A stretch of 47,841 nucleotides of DNA from an archaeon. GTDB lineage: Archaea; Thermoproteota; Nitrososphaeria; Nitrososphaerales; CADDZS01. Shown here in pieces: positions 17,358 through 24,679 of the stretch; positions within the stretch are counted from its first letter, which is position 1, and every line of letters starts with the position of its first letter. The stretch is from positions 1-47,841 of the forward strand of contig JARCRS010000059.1 in the NCBI GenBank assembly GCA_029850555.1, in the 5' to 3' direction. Below the pieces are notes generated by a model. It saw only the letters and a list, made by a program, of their open reading frames with translations. It ran no database searches and was not told the origin of the DNA. The position numbers and the translations under genes are program-made.

Positions 17358-18926
17358 ATGGCATTCAAAGCTGCATTGATAGTCGGCGTCAGTACACTTG
17401 GATTTCTGACATTCATCATTTTTTATATAGACCAGATTGATGTTTATGCTTCAATAGGATGCGCTCTGGTAGCCGATGCGTACATCTATTACTATTCCAC
17501 AGAGCACGCACGCAAGAAGATACTTCTTCCGAGACGAAGATTCCCAACACTTTTGGGATTCCTCATAATATTTCCCGTTGCGACCTCTGCGATACTAGCT
17601 TGGCTTGGCTACTTGGGTCATTCATTTCTTGAGATCCTAAACATCATAACGATAAACGGATTCAGCATCACTTTCTTTCTCATAACTGTCTCGATTCCTC
17701 TGGGCCTGAGAGAACTTTGGCTTGAAAAAAAGAGACATGCCTTTGACCCGACTTATAGGCCGCTAGTATCCATCATTGTACCAGCATACAATGAACAGCG
17801 AGTTATTGCACATACGATTCAGAGTCTTTTGAACCAAACTTACGCGAAGAAAGAGATCATAATTGTGGATGACGGGTCCAAGGATCACACCAGTCTCATT
17901 GCTTCACAGTTCGCGCACAGGGGCGTGAGAGTTCTTAGGAAGCCAAACGGAGGGAAAGGCTCTGCGCTTAATTACGGTTTGCTTTTCGCACGAGGGAAAC
18001 TAGTTCTAACAATAGATGCAGACAGTCAACTAAGGCCCGACGCTCTTGAAAGAATGGTCAGTACAATGAGTGACAGGTCAATCGCAGGCTCCGTGGGGAC
18101 AATAAAAGCATTGAATTATAACACGGTTCTTACAAAATGCCAGGCGCTGGAATACATATCGACCTTTAGCCTGATGCGCCGTGCCCTAAGATTCTCGGGT
18201 GCAATAAACGTAATCTCTGGCGCTTTTGGAATGTTCAGGAGAGAAGCAATAGACGATGTTGGACGCTTCGACAACGATTCTTTAGCAGAAGACTTTGGTA
18301 TCACAATAAGGATTCAAAAATCTTACGGATTTGTTGGAACCGATAGTCAAGCCGTTACAGATACTGAGGTTCCTGAAAGTTGGAAAGGCTTGTTCAAACA
18401 AAGGAGACGTTGGGCATTAGGCACACTCCAAGAAATTGCAAAGCATCCGGATGGTTTCCTGAATGAGAGATATGGCGTGCTCCAAAAAATTATCTATCCA
18501 ATGATCCTTTCAACGTTTATTGTTCCTTTCGCATCTATTTTCTCTCTTGTCGCTATCATTCTCATAGGCTACTACGGAGGATTAATTCCATTTGTCGGAA
18601 TGTTTGCAGTCTTCTTTCTTCTAGAGCTTCTGGTTGTAATTCTCGGATTGATCCTTGATGAAGACAAGAGATATTCTCTTGCTTGGTACTCTCCTTTGCT
18701 CGTCATTGGCTACAGGCAATTTGTTGACATGGTTTCAATAGTGTCGCTTTTTCAATACTTCAATGCGAGAATTAGGCGAAAAAGCATGAAACGGCTCCAC
18801 TGGGACAGTGTGGATAGGATTGGAGCAATAAGAGAGAATTTTGAAAGCTCAGCAGACGATCTGAATGATATGAACCAGACAGGACAAGATGAAGAAAAGG
18901 AAGGTTGGGTTACTGCGCCGCGCTGA
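17358..18926 (+). CDS. Processive membrane glycosyltransferase family 2 (PgaC/NodC/cellulose-synthase-like)
   Basis: 522 residues. About four N-terminal membrane helices (within residues 5-120) are followed by a GT-A domain: SIIVPAYNE (138-146), DDG (171-173), DAD (220-222), the catalytic ED (311-312) and QRRRW (348-352), the QxxRW motif of processive synthases. Two or three helices follow at about 380-440. This layout matches poly-N-acetylglucosamine, hyaluronan, chitin-oligosaccharide and beta-glucan synthases, which polymerise a nucleotide sugar and extrude the chain through the same protein. The product here cannot be named. The neighbouring GH18-like proteins favour an N-acetylglucosamine-containing polymer. 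Confidence 0.85.
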   Translation: MAFKAALIVGVSTLGFLTFIIFYIDQIDVYASIGCALVADAYIYYYSTEHARKKILLPRRRFPTLLGFLIIFPVATSAILAWLGYLGHSFLEILNIITINGFSITFFLITVSIPLGLRELWLEKKRHAFDPTYRPLVSIIVPAYNEQRVIAHTIQSLLNQTYAKKEIIIVDDGSKDHTSLIASQFAHRGVRVLRKPNGGKGSALNYGLLFARGKLVLTIDADSQLRPDALERMVSTMSDRSIAGSVGTIKALNYNTVLTKCQALEYISTFSLMRRALRFSGAINVISGAFGMFRREAIDDVGRFDNDSLAEDFGITIRIQKSYGFVGTDSQAVTDTEVPESWKGLFKQRRRWALGTLQEIAKHPDGFLNERYGVLQKIIYPMILSTFIVPFASIFSLVAIILIGYYGGLIPFVGMFAVFFLLELLVVILGLILDEDKRYSLAWYSPLLVIGYRQFVDMVSIVSLFQYFNARIRRKSMKRLHWDSVDRIGAIRENFESSADDLNDMNQTGQDEEKEGWVTAPR

Positions 18927-19108
18927 TTTTGAAACGTAAGTTTGAAATCCGTCCGGCAATTTATCTTGCTTTAGCAAAAACCTTCGAACGAAGATTGCTG
19001 CGCTTTTTGCGGAACATGGCAAGTAAAGGCATTTTCTAATAGAGTTTTCAAATACGTATCTCGAGTCAACAAGGAATATGACAATTCTAGTGAAACTAGC
19101 TAGAGATA

Positions 19109-20455
19109 ATGGCTTCATCGGGCGCAAAGTACTCTGCCTTCCTTTCTTTGGCAATAGTGTGCGTGATAAGCGTAGGCGCTTTTCTTTCTGCGTCAAATTT
19201 TGGCCACGCTATTGCGACCAGTGCTTCTACTAAAAGTCAGGATCAAAGTTCCGTAAATGAAAGGACCTCGGGTACAAAAAGTTCATCGGCCACGACAAGT
19301 TCGACAACGACCAGTACGTCGAGCTCCGATACTTCATCATCATCTTCCACTACGACATACTCTGATCCATCCCAATCTCGCAATTCTCTGATCTGGGTTT
19401 TTACAGACTACAATTCGACTCTTCAGTCGATTTATGATAATCCCGGGAGCTTTAATACTGTTAGTCCTTATCTTTACTCTATTGACTCTGCCGGACAATT
19501 TCAAGGCAACACAAGTTTTGACGAGGCTATAGAAAGCTCAATCATAAATCACGATTTACTAGTCTGGCCTGTTATAGGCTCAAGTTCTGATTCGAATATT
19601 GCTAACTTGACAAGCTGTTTAGAATATCAGAACCAATTCATTGATGCGGCTATTAACGCCGCGAGTTTTTCTTTGAGCGGTCAAACATATTCGATTAATG
19701 GGTACAACATCGATTTTGAGCCTTCGCAAAGTATTACTTCAGGTGCAACTTACACGGTTCAAAGCGGCGATTACTTATCTCTAATAGGACAAAAATGCGG
19801 CGTAAGCTGGCAGTCCATAGCTAGTGCAAACGGGATCGTTTCCCCGTACACAATTACTCCCGGCGAGGTTCTGATAATTCCGAACAGTACTCCAATATAC
19901 CAACTATTTGATCAGTTCATGTCTAACTTCGCCCAAGCTCTTCATCAAAAGGGAATGGTGCTTTCCGTCGATGTCGCTCCTTGGAATGTCATTCAATCAG
20001 AAGCTCCATACAATGGAGGTGTCTTTTGGGACTATGCCGGTCTTGCAAGTGCAGTTAATTATGTCGTAGAGATGGATTACGTTTCCTACTTCTGTTACAA
20101 TTCATCGGGTCAAAGACAAAACTCTGACATCGGTTGTGTCTATAAGGAGAACGTCATTCCCGGGGGATACATCGGAGACACGTTCTATGATCAGTATGTC
20201 CTTACGAGGCAATTTGTCCCAGCTTCCAAAATTATGATCGGGCTCGAATCGATAGCCTGCGGTGCTGATGGAGGAGCGGGAAGTAACTGCCTTGCAGGCG
20301 AGGAAATAAGTTTCCTCGTAGACAATGGGATATCTGCCATAGGGATATGGCCCTCGGGAGTGTTCTTGACCACAAATGGATTAAGTACTTCTCCGTATCC
20401 TAGCAATTATGATTGGTTCATGCTATCCGAGGCATTCATCAAGAATCAAAACTAG
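19109..20455 (+). CDS. Secreted GH18-like protein with LysM domain inserted in the barrel
   Basis: 448 residues: N-terminal signal/anchor (about 10-30), Ser/Thr stalk (about 37-90), then a GH18-like barrel. The active-site strand is INGYNIDFEP (196-205), keeping Asp202 and Glu204 of DGxDxDxE while the two earlier Asp are Asn. Immediately after it, at about 214-258, comes a LysM domain (YTVQSGDYLSLIGQKCG, then SIASANGI, then ITPGEVLIIP). The barrel then resumes with VLSVDVAPWN, EMDYVSYF and GIWPSG. LysM binds N-acetylglucosamine-containing glycans. Fusion with GH18 is well known, but LysM normally lies outside the barrel. It lies about 180 bases after the glycosyltransferase on the same strand, so the two may be expressed together. 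Confidence 0.75.
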   Translation: MASSGAKYSAFLSLAIVCVISVGAFLSASNFGHAIATSASTKSQDQSSVNERTSGTKSSSATTSSTTTSTSSSDTSSSSSTTTYSDPSQSRNSLIWVFTDYNSTLQSIYDNPGSFNTVSPYLYSIDSAGQFQGNTSFDEAIESSIINHDLLVWPVIGSSSDSNIANLTSCLEYQNQFIDAAINAASFSLSGQTYSINGYNIDFEPSQSITSGATYTVQSGDYLSLIGQKCGVSWQSIASANGIVSPYTITPGEVLIIPNSTPIYQLFDQFMSNFAQALHQKGMVLSVDVAPWNVIQSEAPYNGGVFWDYAGLASAVNYVVEMDYVSYFCYNSSGQRQNSDIGCVYKENVIPGGYIGDTFYDQYVLTRQFVPASKIMIGLESIACGADGGAGSNCLAGEEISFLVDNGISAIGIWPSGVFLTTNGLSTSPYPSNYDWFMLSEAFIKNQN

Positions 20456-20487
20456 AGGGCAGCGAGTTTTTCTATCACACCCTCGCT

Positions 20488-22131
20488 CTAAACACAAAAT
20501 TCCAGTATCAAGTCTGCTTTTTGAGAAACCGAATTCAGCCAAGTTCCTCCCAATGACGCTGATCTTAATTGCAAAGTTCGTCTTGATTTGTAGAGAAACG
20601 GCGGCCCGAAAGCGAGTAAAAGACTGGCAATGAAAGTTGTTGCTTGAAGATCTGCTTTTTGAACGAAGAGCGCCTGTGGAAATGAGGGCAAAATAACGCC
20701 ACTAGAATAACTCTGTGAAAGATTTAGGACAGCGCCAGCGTTGAGGGGCTGTGCATATGTTGCAATCGTTTCTCCATTTGACTTCACGCTGACAACCAGG
20801 TTCATGGGCTCTGCTGAAACATCGACAACTGCTTTGCCGTTTGGATCAGCAGTTTCATTACTACTAAATCCATCTGGTCCAGTTACTGAAAGGATTGCTC
20901 CACTTGGCAAATTCGTTGCTGTGATAGTAGAATTGGAATATACAGCTGCGTTGCTAAATGTCACGATATCAGCCTCATGGTTTATGTTTGTTCGGGTAGT
21001 AAATTCAATTACTCCGCCATAATTAGTACTCTGTTGTATGGGCATCGTCGAGCTCGAATAGACTACCATGTTGTCGACATAGAAATCTACAAATGTTCTT
21101 CTGTCCGTCGCAACAGTGAGCTTATGAAACGGCGTAAAATCCGCGATAGTAGTAATATTCAATATCTTGGTGATGCTCGCACCACCGTTGGATGTGTAGG
21201 CAAACATCTGTAACGAGTTTGCAGTACTCGTGCACGGGCACACCTCCGCGATACCTACAATATCATAGTTCCCTCCTACATCGAAACCGAGAGATGCAGA
21301 GTCATACGGGCCGATAGTTGACTCGTAAGTACAACCGTCGTTGAGAGGTGCAAGAGGGTCTGTTGAGTTACTCTGAGTGTCCTGCTGGCAGGTTGAATAG
21401 AAGTTGTGATAAGGCAGATTGACATATATCGAAAAGACAGTCGCACTGCTTGGGACTGGAGTAATCGAACGAGAGTCGTAGACGTTTCTGCTTCCAAAAT
21501 AAGAGCTAGCTGGAAGTACTAGAGGTCTGTTGCCGCAAGTGCTTGGCGGGCACACTGGGATCGCTCCCAAATCGCCGTAGATGCTGCTGTCGTAGGGTCC
21601 TTCACCCTGGAGGTATTCATGATGTGGCCCGCAAACATATCCTGAAGTCTTGTATTCTGAAATGTACGCGTAGATGCATGTATTGTATGTGATTGACAGA
21701 CCGGAACTGTCCGCAGATGCCCAGGCTCCGTCAGGAGATCCTCCGACGTCGATATCGCCTTGTAGTGTCCAAAGATTTCCATTATCCGTGTAATTAATTT
21801 CATCTCCAGCTTGCCCTCCACAACATGGGCCATCGTTTGGAAATATCGTCTTTGGCATACTTGTAATCATAGGCGAAGTTAGGACAGGTTGTGATCCTGG
21901 TTGAACAAGATTGAGTGTACAACCTGTTGAACAATTATTATTCGATGAAGAACTAGAAGAGGAATTTGTTGTCGTTGTGGAACGCGATGAGGAGTTTAAA
22001 GTAGTACTTGAGGAACTCGTTGTTGTATTCGAATTCGTTCTAGGTGTCAAGAATAACAAACCTGTAGCTGCCGCGACAACTATGAGGAAAGTCACGATTA
22101 TCGCTACAAACATCGACGCATTTGATGGCAT
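20488..22131 (-). CDS. Large surface protein with two membrane anchors, lectin-like beta fold
   Basis: 547 residues. There is an N-terminal membrane helix (about 7-29), an Asn/Ser/Thr-rich stalk (about 32-68), then a Cys-containing region made largely of beta strands, with SLGFDVGGNYDIVGIAE, FHKLTVATDRRTFVDFYVDN and VIEFTTRTNIN, resembling concanavalin-A/laminin-G-like domains. An Ig-like strand region follows (ILSVTGPDGF, then VVDVSAEPMNLVVSVKSNG), then a second hydrophobic helix near the C terminus. I do not recognise a specific family. It converges on the LysM/GH18-like gene and may bind the same polymer. The start is ATG, with a CCTAAATC element about 35-45 bases upstream. Confidence 0.65.
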   Translation of the reverse strand: MPSNASMFVAIIVTFLIVVAAATGLLFLTPRTNSNTTTSSSSTTLNSSSRSTTTTNSSSSSSSNNNCSTGCTLNLVQPGSQPVLTSPMITSMPKTIFPNDGPCCGGQAGDEINYTDNGNLWTLQGDIDVGGSPDGAWASADSSGLSITYNTCIYAYISEYKTSGYVCGPHHEYLQGEGPYDSSIYGDLGAIPVCPPSTCGNRPLVLPASSYFGSRNVYDSRSITPVPSSATVFSIYVNLPYHNFYSTCQQDTQSNSTDPLAPLNDGCTYESTIGPYDSASLGFDVGGNYDIVGIAEVCPCTSTANSLQMFAYTSNGGASITKILNITTIADFTPFHKLTVATDRRTFVDFYVDNMVVYSSSTMPIQQSTNYGGVIEFTTRTNINHEADIVTFSNAAVYSNSTITATNLPSGAILSVTGPDGFSSNETADPNGKAVVDVSAEPMNLVVSVKSNGETIATYAQPLNAGAVLNLSQSYSSGVILPSFPQALFVQKADLQATTFIASLLLAFGPPFLYKSRRTLQLRSASLGGTWLNSVSQKADLILEFCV

Positions 22132-22328
22132 ACTGGTCTTGACAGGCCCTAGTCGAATAAGAAAAGAGATTTAGGATTCTTCTAGCTCGAGAAAATGCGT
22201 ATCGTTTAGTTATTTATCAAGGAAGCAAGAATTATCAGTATCAATTAAAAGAGCAAATTCGCTAGAAAATTCATATCTGCAAAGCAGCGAAAAGTTTTGA
22301 AATTTCTCCAAAAGGAAAAATTGGCAAG

Positions 22329-23192
22329 ATGACAATAGTATATGCATGTATCGCCCCTCACGGGGGAGAAATCATTTCAGAACTGGCAAAGAATAGAGAA
22401 ATCTCAGACCTTTTTTCCAAAACAAGAGCCGGTATGATGAACCTCGCAGCTCAAATGAAGACAGCAAAACCCGATACCATCGTGATCGCAAGTCCTCATA
22501 ACCTCAGATTGTGGAAGAAAATTGGGATAGTGTTTGCAGAGAACTCCACAGGCTATCTCGTAAGTGATTCAAAATCCAAGGTGAGAATCAGTATTTCCGT
22601 AAAATGCGATACAAAGTTTGCTAGAGAGCTCTATGCGAGAGCTCTAAACAAAAGATTACCAGTTGTTGGCGTAAACTATGGCACATTTGAAGGACCTGCC
22701 TCAGATCTTCCTATGGATTGGGGAACTTTTATTCCCCTGTGGTTCTTCATGGAGGGGAAAAAGCATCGTGGAAAACAAATCATAGAGCCCAAGGTTGTCA
22801 TAGTATCGCCTTCTCGTGAGATTCCTCTTAATCAAAATGTTGCATTCGGAAGAGAAATTGCTAGACTTGCAAAGGCACAGAAAAATAGAAGAGTTGTATT
22901 TGTTGCGAGCGCGGATCAGGCTCACACTCACAAAAAAGAAGGACCGTACGGGTTTCACCCCGCGGCAGAAAAATTCGATGATCTTGCAGTTGATAGGATC
23001 AGGAGAGGCGATATTCGCTCTTTGCTTGAGCTAGACCCTCGCTTTATTGAAAATGCAAAGCCTGACAGCATTTGGCAGCTTGCTATGCTTCAAGGTGTAC
23101 TTTCAGAAGTTCCAATGGAGCCTATGTTGTTCTCTTATCAAGTTCCGACTTATTTCGGAATGTTAAGCGCCGGGTTTAGTCCTTTAGCTTAG
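22329..23192 (+). CDS. Class III extradiol dioxygenase-like protein (LigB superfamily)
   Basis: 287 residues of the LigB/MEMO fold. Candidate iron ligands are His11 (APHGGE) and His57 (ASPHNLR); a catalytic His is likely at 199 or 201 (SADQAHTHK), and MDWGTFIPLWF (129-139) matches the conserved DxG segment. LigB enzymes open catechol-type rings using Fe(II) and oxygen; the superfamily also contains non-enzymatic or unassigned members. No partner subunit or aromatic-pathway gene lies nearby. The start is ATG with a purine-rich leader (AAAAGGAAAA). Confidence 0.75.
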   Translation: MTIVYACIAPHGGEIISELAKNREISDLFSKTRAGMMNLAAQMKTAKPDTIVIASPHNLRLWKKIGIVFAENSTGYLVSDSKSKVRISISVKCDTKFARELYARALNKRLPVVGVNYGTFEGPASDLPMDWGTFIPLWFFMEGKKHRGKQIIEPKVVIVSPSREIPLNQNVAFGREIARLAKAQKNRRVVFVASADQAHTHKKEGPYGFHPAAEKFDDLAVDRIRRGDIRSLLELDPRFIENAKPDSIWQLAMLQGVLSEVPMEPMLFSYQVPTYFGMLSAGFSPLA

Positions 23193-23212
23193 AAATAGCG
23201 CATCAATGCCTT

Positions 23213-23266
23213 AGGAAAGTTTGTGCCACGCACTCCAGATCGAAACGATACCCGCCGCGAACATTC
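23213..23266. repeat. 54-bp direct repeat, copy 1 (copy 2 at 24359-24412)
   Basis: 53 of 54 bases match 24359-24412 in the same orientation, with weaker similarity for about 20 more bases on the 24 kb side. Copy 2 is the 3-prime end of the small membrane protein gene; copy 1 is a stray duplicate of that end, still reading MFAAGIVSIWSAWHKLS and then a stop on the minus strand. The two copies bracket the VapBC genes. Confidence 0.85.
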
Positions 23267-23286
23267 TGAATCAGTCATAGTCAGAA

Positions 23287-23697
23287 TCAGAGTAGTTCAT
23301 GAACTGATTTTGTGTTTACATATTTCTTAGCGACCCTAGAAACTTTCGTATCGTCTGTAATTAGCGTCAACTTGTTTTTCTTGGCAGAATGTACGTAGCT
23401 CGAATCGTAGAATGTTAAGTGCTCATTTCTCGCTATATCAAGAATTTCCGAAAAATCCTCATAAGATAGCGGCAGAATTTCAAGGAATGGAAGTACTTTG
23501 GTGATCGCGCTCACAAGTGTTTCTAAATCTTCTTTTGACAGCAATTTTACAAGCTCAGATTCCTTCCAAATTGCATTCCCAGCTTCATAGTAAGTGAGAT
23601 AGAGAATTCTTCCGCCTCGAATTAGTCTTGACTTATCGTCGTCCTTGGTGGATTTCATCAAGAGAATTAGAGAGTTAGTATCAAAAAGCCAATTCAT
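23287..23697 (-). CDS. vapC: VapC-type PIN-domain toxin
   Basis: 136 residues with the acidic PIN active site: Asp6 (FDTNSL), Glu38 (YYEAGNAIWKE), Asp98 (TFYDSSYVHSA) and Asp115/116 (LITDDTK). VapC toxins are Mg-dependent ribonucleases, often cutting tRNA or rRNA. Its ATG overlaps the antitoxin stop codon (ATGA), the usual coupled arrangement. All active-site residues are present, so it should be active. Confidence 0.9.
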   Translation of the reverse strand: MNWLFDTNSLILLMKSTKDDDKSRLIRGGRILYLTYYEAGNAIWKESELVKLLSKEDLETLVSAITKVLPFLEILPLSYEDFSEILDIARNEHLTFYDSSYVHSAKKNKLTLITDDTKVSRVAKKYVNTKSVHELL

Positions 23698-23918
23698 CTT
23701 TCATCTCTCGATTCCCTTACAGCTCTCACGATTTCCTTGTCAGGAATTTTGCGCAATATTTGCCCAGCTTCGTGGAGTGCTTCTCTAAGCTCCCCGTCTT
23801 CGTGTTTTCTTATTTCACTCTTCAATGCAGCTCTCACTGTCTTGCTAACATTGATTCCATGCTTTCTGATCTTTTGTTTCGTTTGCCTATCTATTCTTAC
23901 AGTAACAACATCGGACAT
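23694..23918 (-). CDS. vapB: VapB-type ribbon-helix-helix antitoxin
   Basis: 74 residues. The N terminus, VVTVRIDRQTKQKIRKHG and VSKTVRAALKSEI, is a ribbon-helix-helix DNA-binding domain; the C-terminal half is charged and helical (LREALHEAGQILRKI) and would wrap the toxin. The frame is open to 23963, but the ATG at 23918 gives a clean RHH start and lies 23-33 bases after a TATA box, consistent with a leaderless, self-repressed operon. Confidence 0.85.
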   Translation of the reverse strand: MSDVVTVRIDRQTKQKIRKHGINVSKTVRAALKSEIRKHEDGELREALHEAGQILRKIPDKEIVRAVRESRDER

Positions 23919-23940
23919 ACGGCTTCCGTCATACAGATCG

Positions 23941-23951
23941 CGTATATTAAA
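23941..23951 (-). promoter_or_regulatory. TATA box for vapBC
   Basis: CTTTAATATACG on the minus strand, 23-33 bases before the vapB ATG. Confidence 0.55.
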
Positions 23952-24356
23952 GCTGTGTTTCAATCCTGGAAGTTTGCCAAAAAAGAATTCTAGGAATTGG
24001 GGGTTTACAAGGGAAATATTCTGCTTACAGATTTGGGTCGGGCCTCCAATATTCGATAAGGAATTTGATTGTTTTCTGCCGCTCCAAAGATTACAGTCGG
24101 ATTACACGGTTGTAGGCCAGGGAAATATCACTATAATTACTGTTATTCATAGGAAATGAAATGATCGGCCTGAGCGTCACGGGACCATCGTCAAGATAAG
24201 AAAGCGCCTAGTAAACCACCAGCATGTAGCATGATTGCCCATTTTCTTTGGTTAATGGGTTGTGACAAATGCATGGCTTCAGATTTTGCATTTTTTCGGA
24301 TTTTTTTATACTAGACCTGGCCATTGCGCACAACTGAAGTGAAACCAAATCAGTCT
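23952..24356. other. Non-coding gap between vapB and the second repeat copy
   Basis: No confident gene. A plus-strand frame ends at 24159 (QRLQSDYTVVGQGNITIIT) but has no convincing start and runs antisense through vapB. A TTTTTTT run occurs near 24301. The stretch lies inside the repeat-bracketed segment. Confidence 0.3.
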
Positions 24357-24539
24357 TCAGGAAAGTTTGTGCCACGCGCTCCAGATCGAAACGATACCCG
24401 CCGCGAACATTCCGAAGCCGACAAAGTCAAACATTGAATTAGGATCTGCAATCCTTGATACTGTCACAAACGCAACCAGTAAGAAACCGCCGATCACTAA
24501 GACAATCCCGAGGATGATCAGCAGGGGCGCGATCTCCAT
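24357..24539 (-). CDS. Small two-helix membrane protein
   Basis: 60 residues with two hydrophobic segments: APLLIILGIVLVIGGFLLVA and FVGFGMFAAGIVSIWSAW. I chose the ATG at 24539, directly before the first helix; the frame stays open to 24605, with another ATG at 24599 that would add a charged N-terminal stretch. A CTTAAATCG element lies near 24611-24619. The last 54 bases are repeated at 23213-23266 beyond the VapBC genes. Function unknown. Confidence 0.6.
   Translation of the reverse strand: MEIAPLLIILGIVLVIGGFLLVAFVTVSRIADPNSMFDFVGFGMFAAGIVSIWSAWHKLS
24359..24412. repeat. 54-bp direct repeat, copy 2 (parent copy)
   Basis: This is the 3-prime end of the small membrane protein gene. It matches 23213-23266 at 53 of 54 positions; the single difference is G here for A there. 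Confidence 0.85.
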
Positions 24540-24645
24540 ACCTTTCTCGGCCTGTCTTTCTTCTCCTTTTGAATCAGTCTGCAAAGTGATAAGAAACATC
24601 AGCAATATTTCGATTTAAGACAAGTGGACAAAGTATCCGAACAAA

Positions 24646-24655
24646 GCATAAATTT
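24646..24655 (+). promoter_or_regulatory. TATA-like box for the molybdenum hydroxylase gene
   Basis: GCATAAATTT, 25-34 bases before the GTG start, supporting that start and a very short or absent leader. Confidence 0.45.
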
Positions 24656-24679
24656 CAAGCATCCACTCACTTTTAGCTT

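Noticed and set aside
23737-24159. 140-residue plus-strand frame
   Set aside because: It runs antisense through vapB, whose overlap with vapC and TATA box are convincing; the part beyond vapB has no start.
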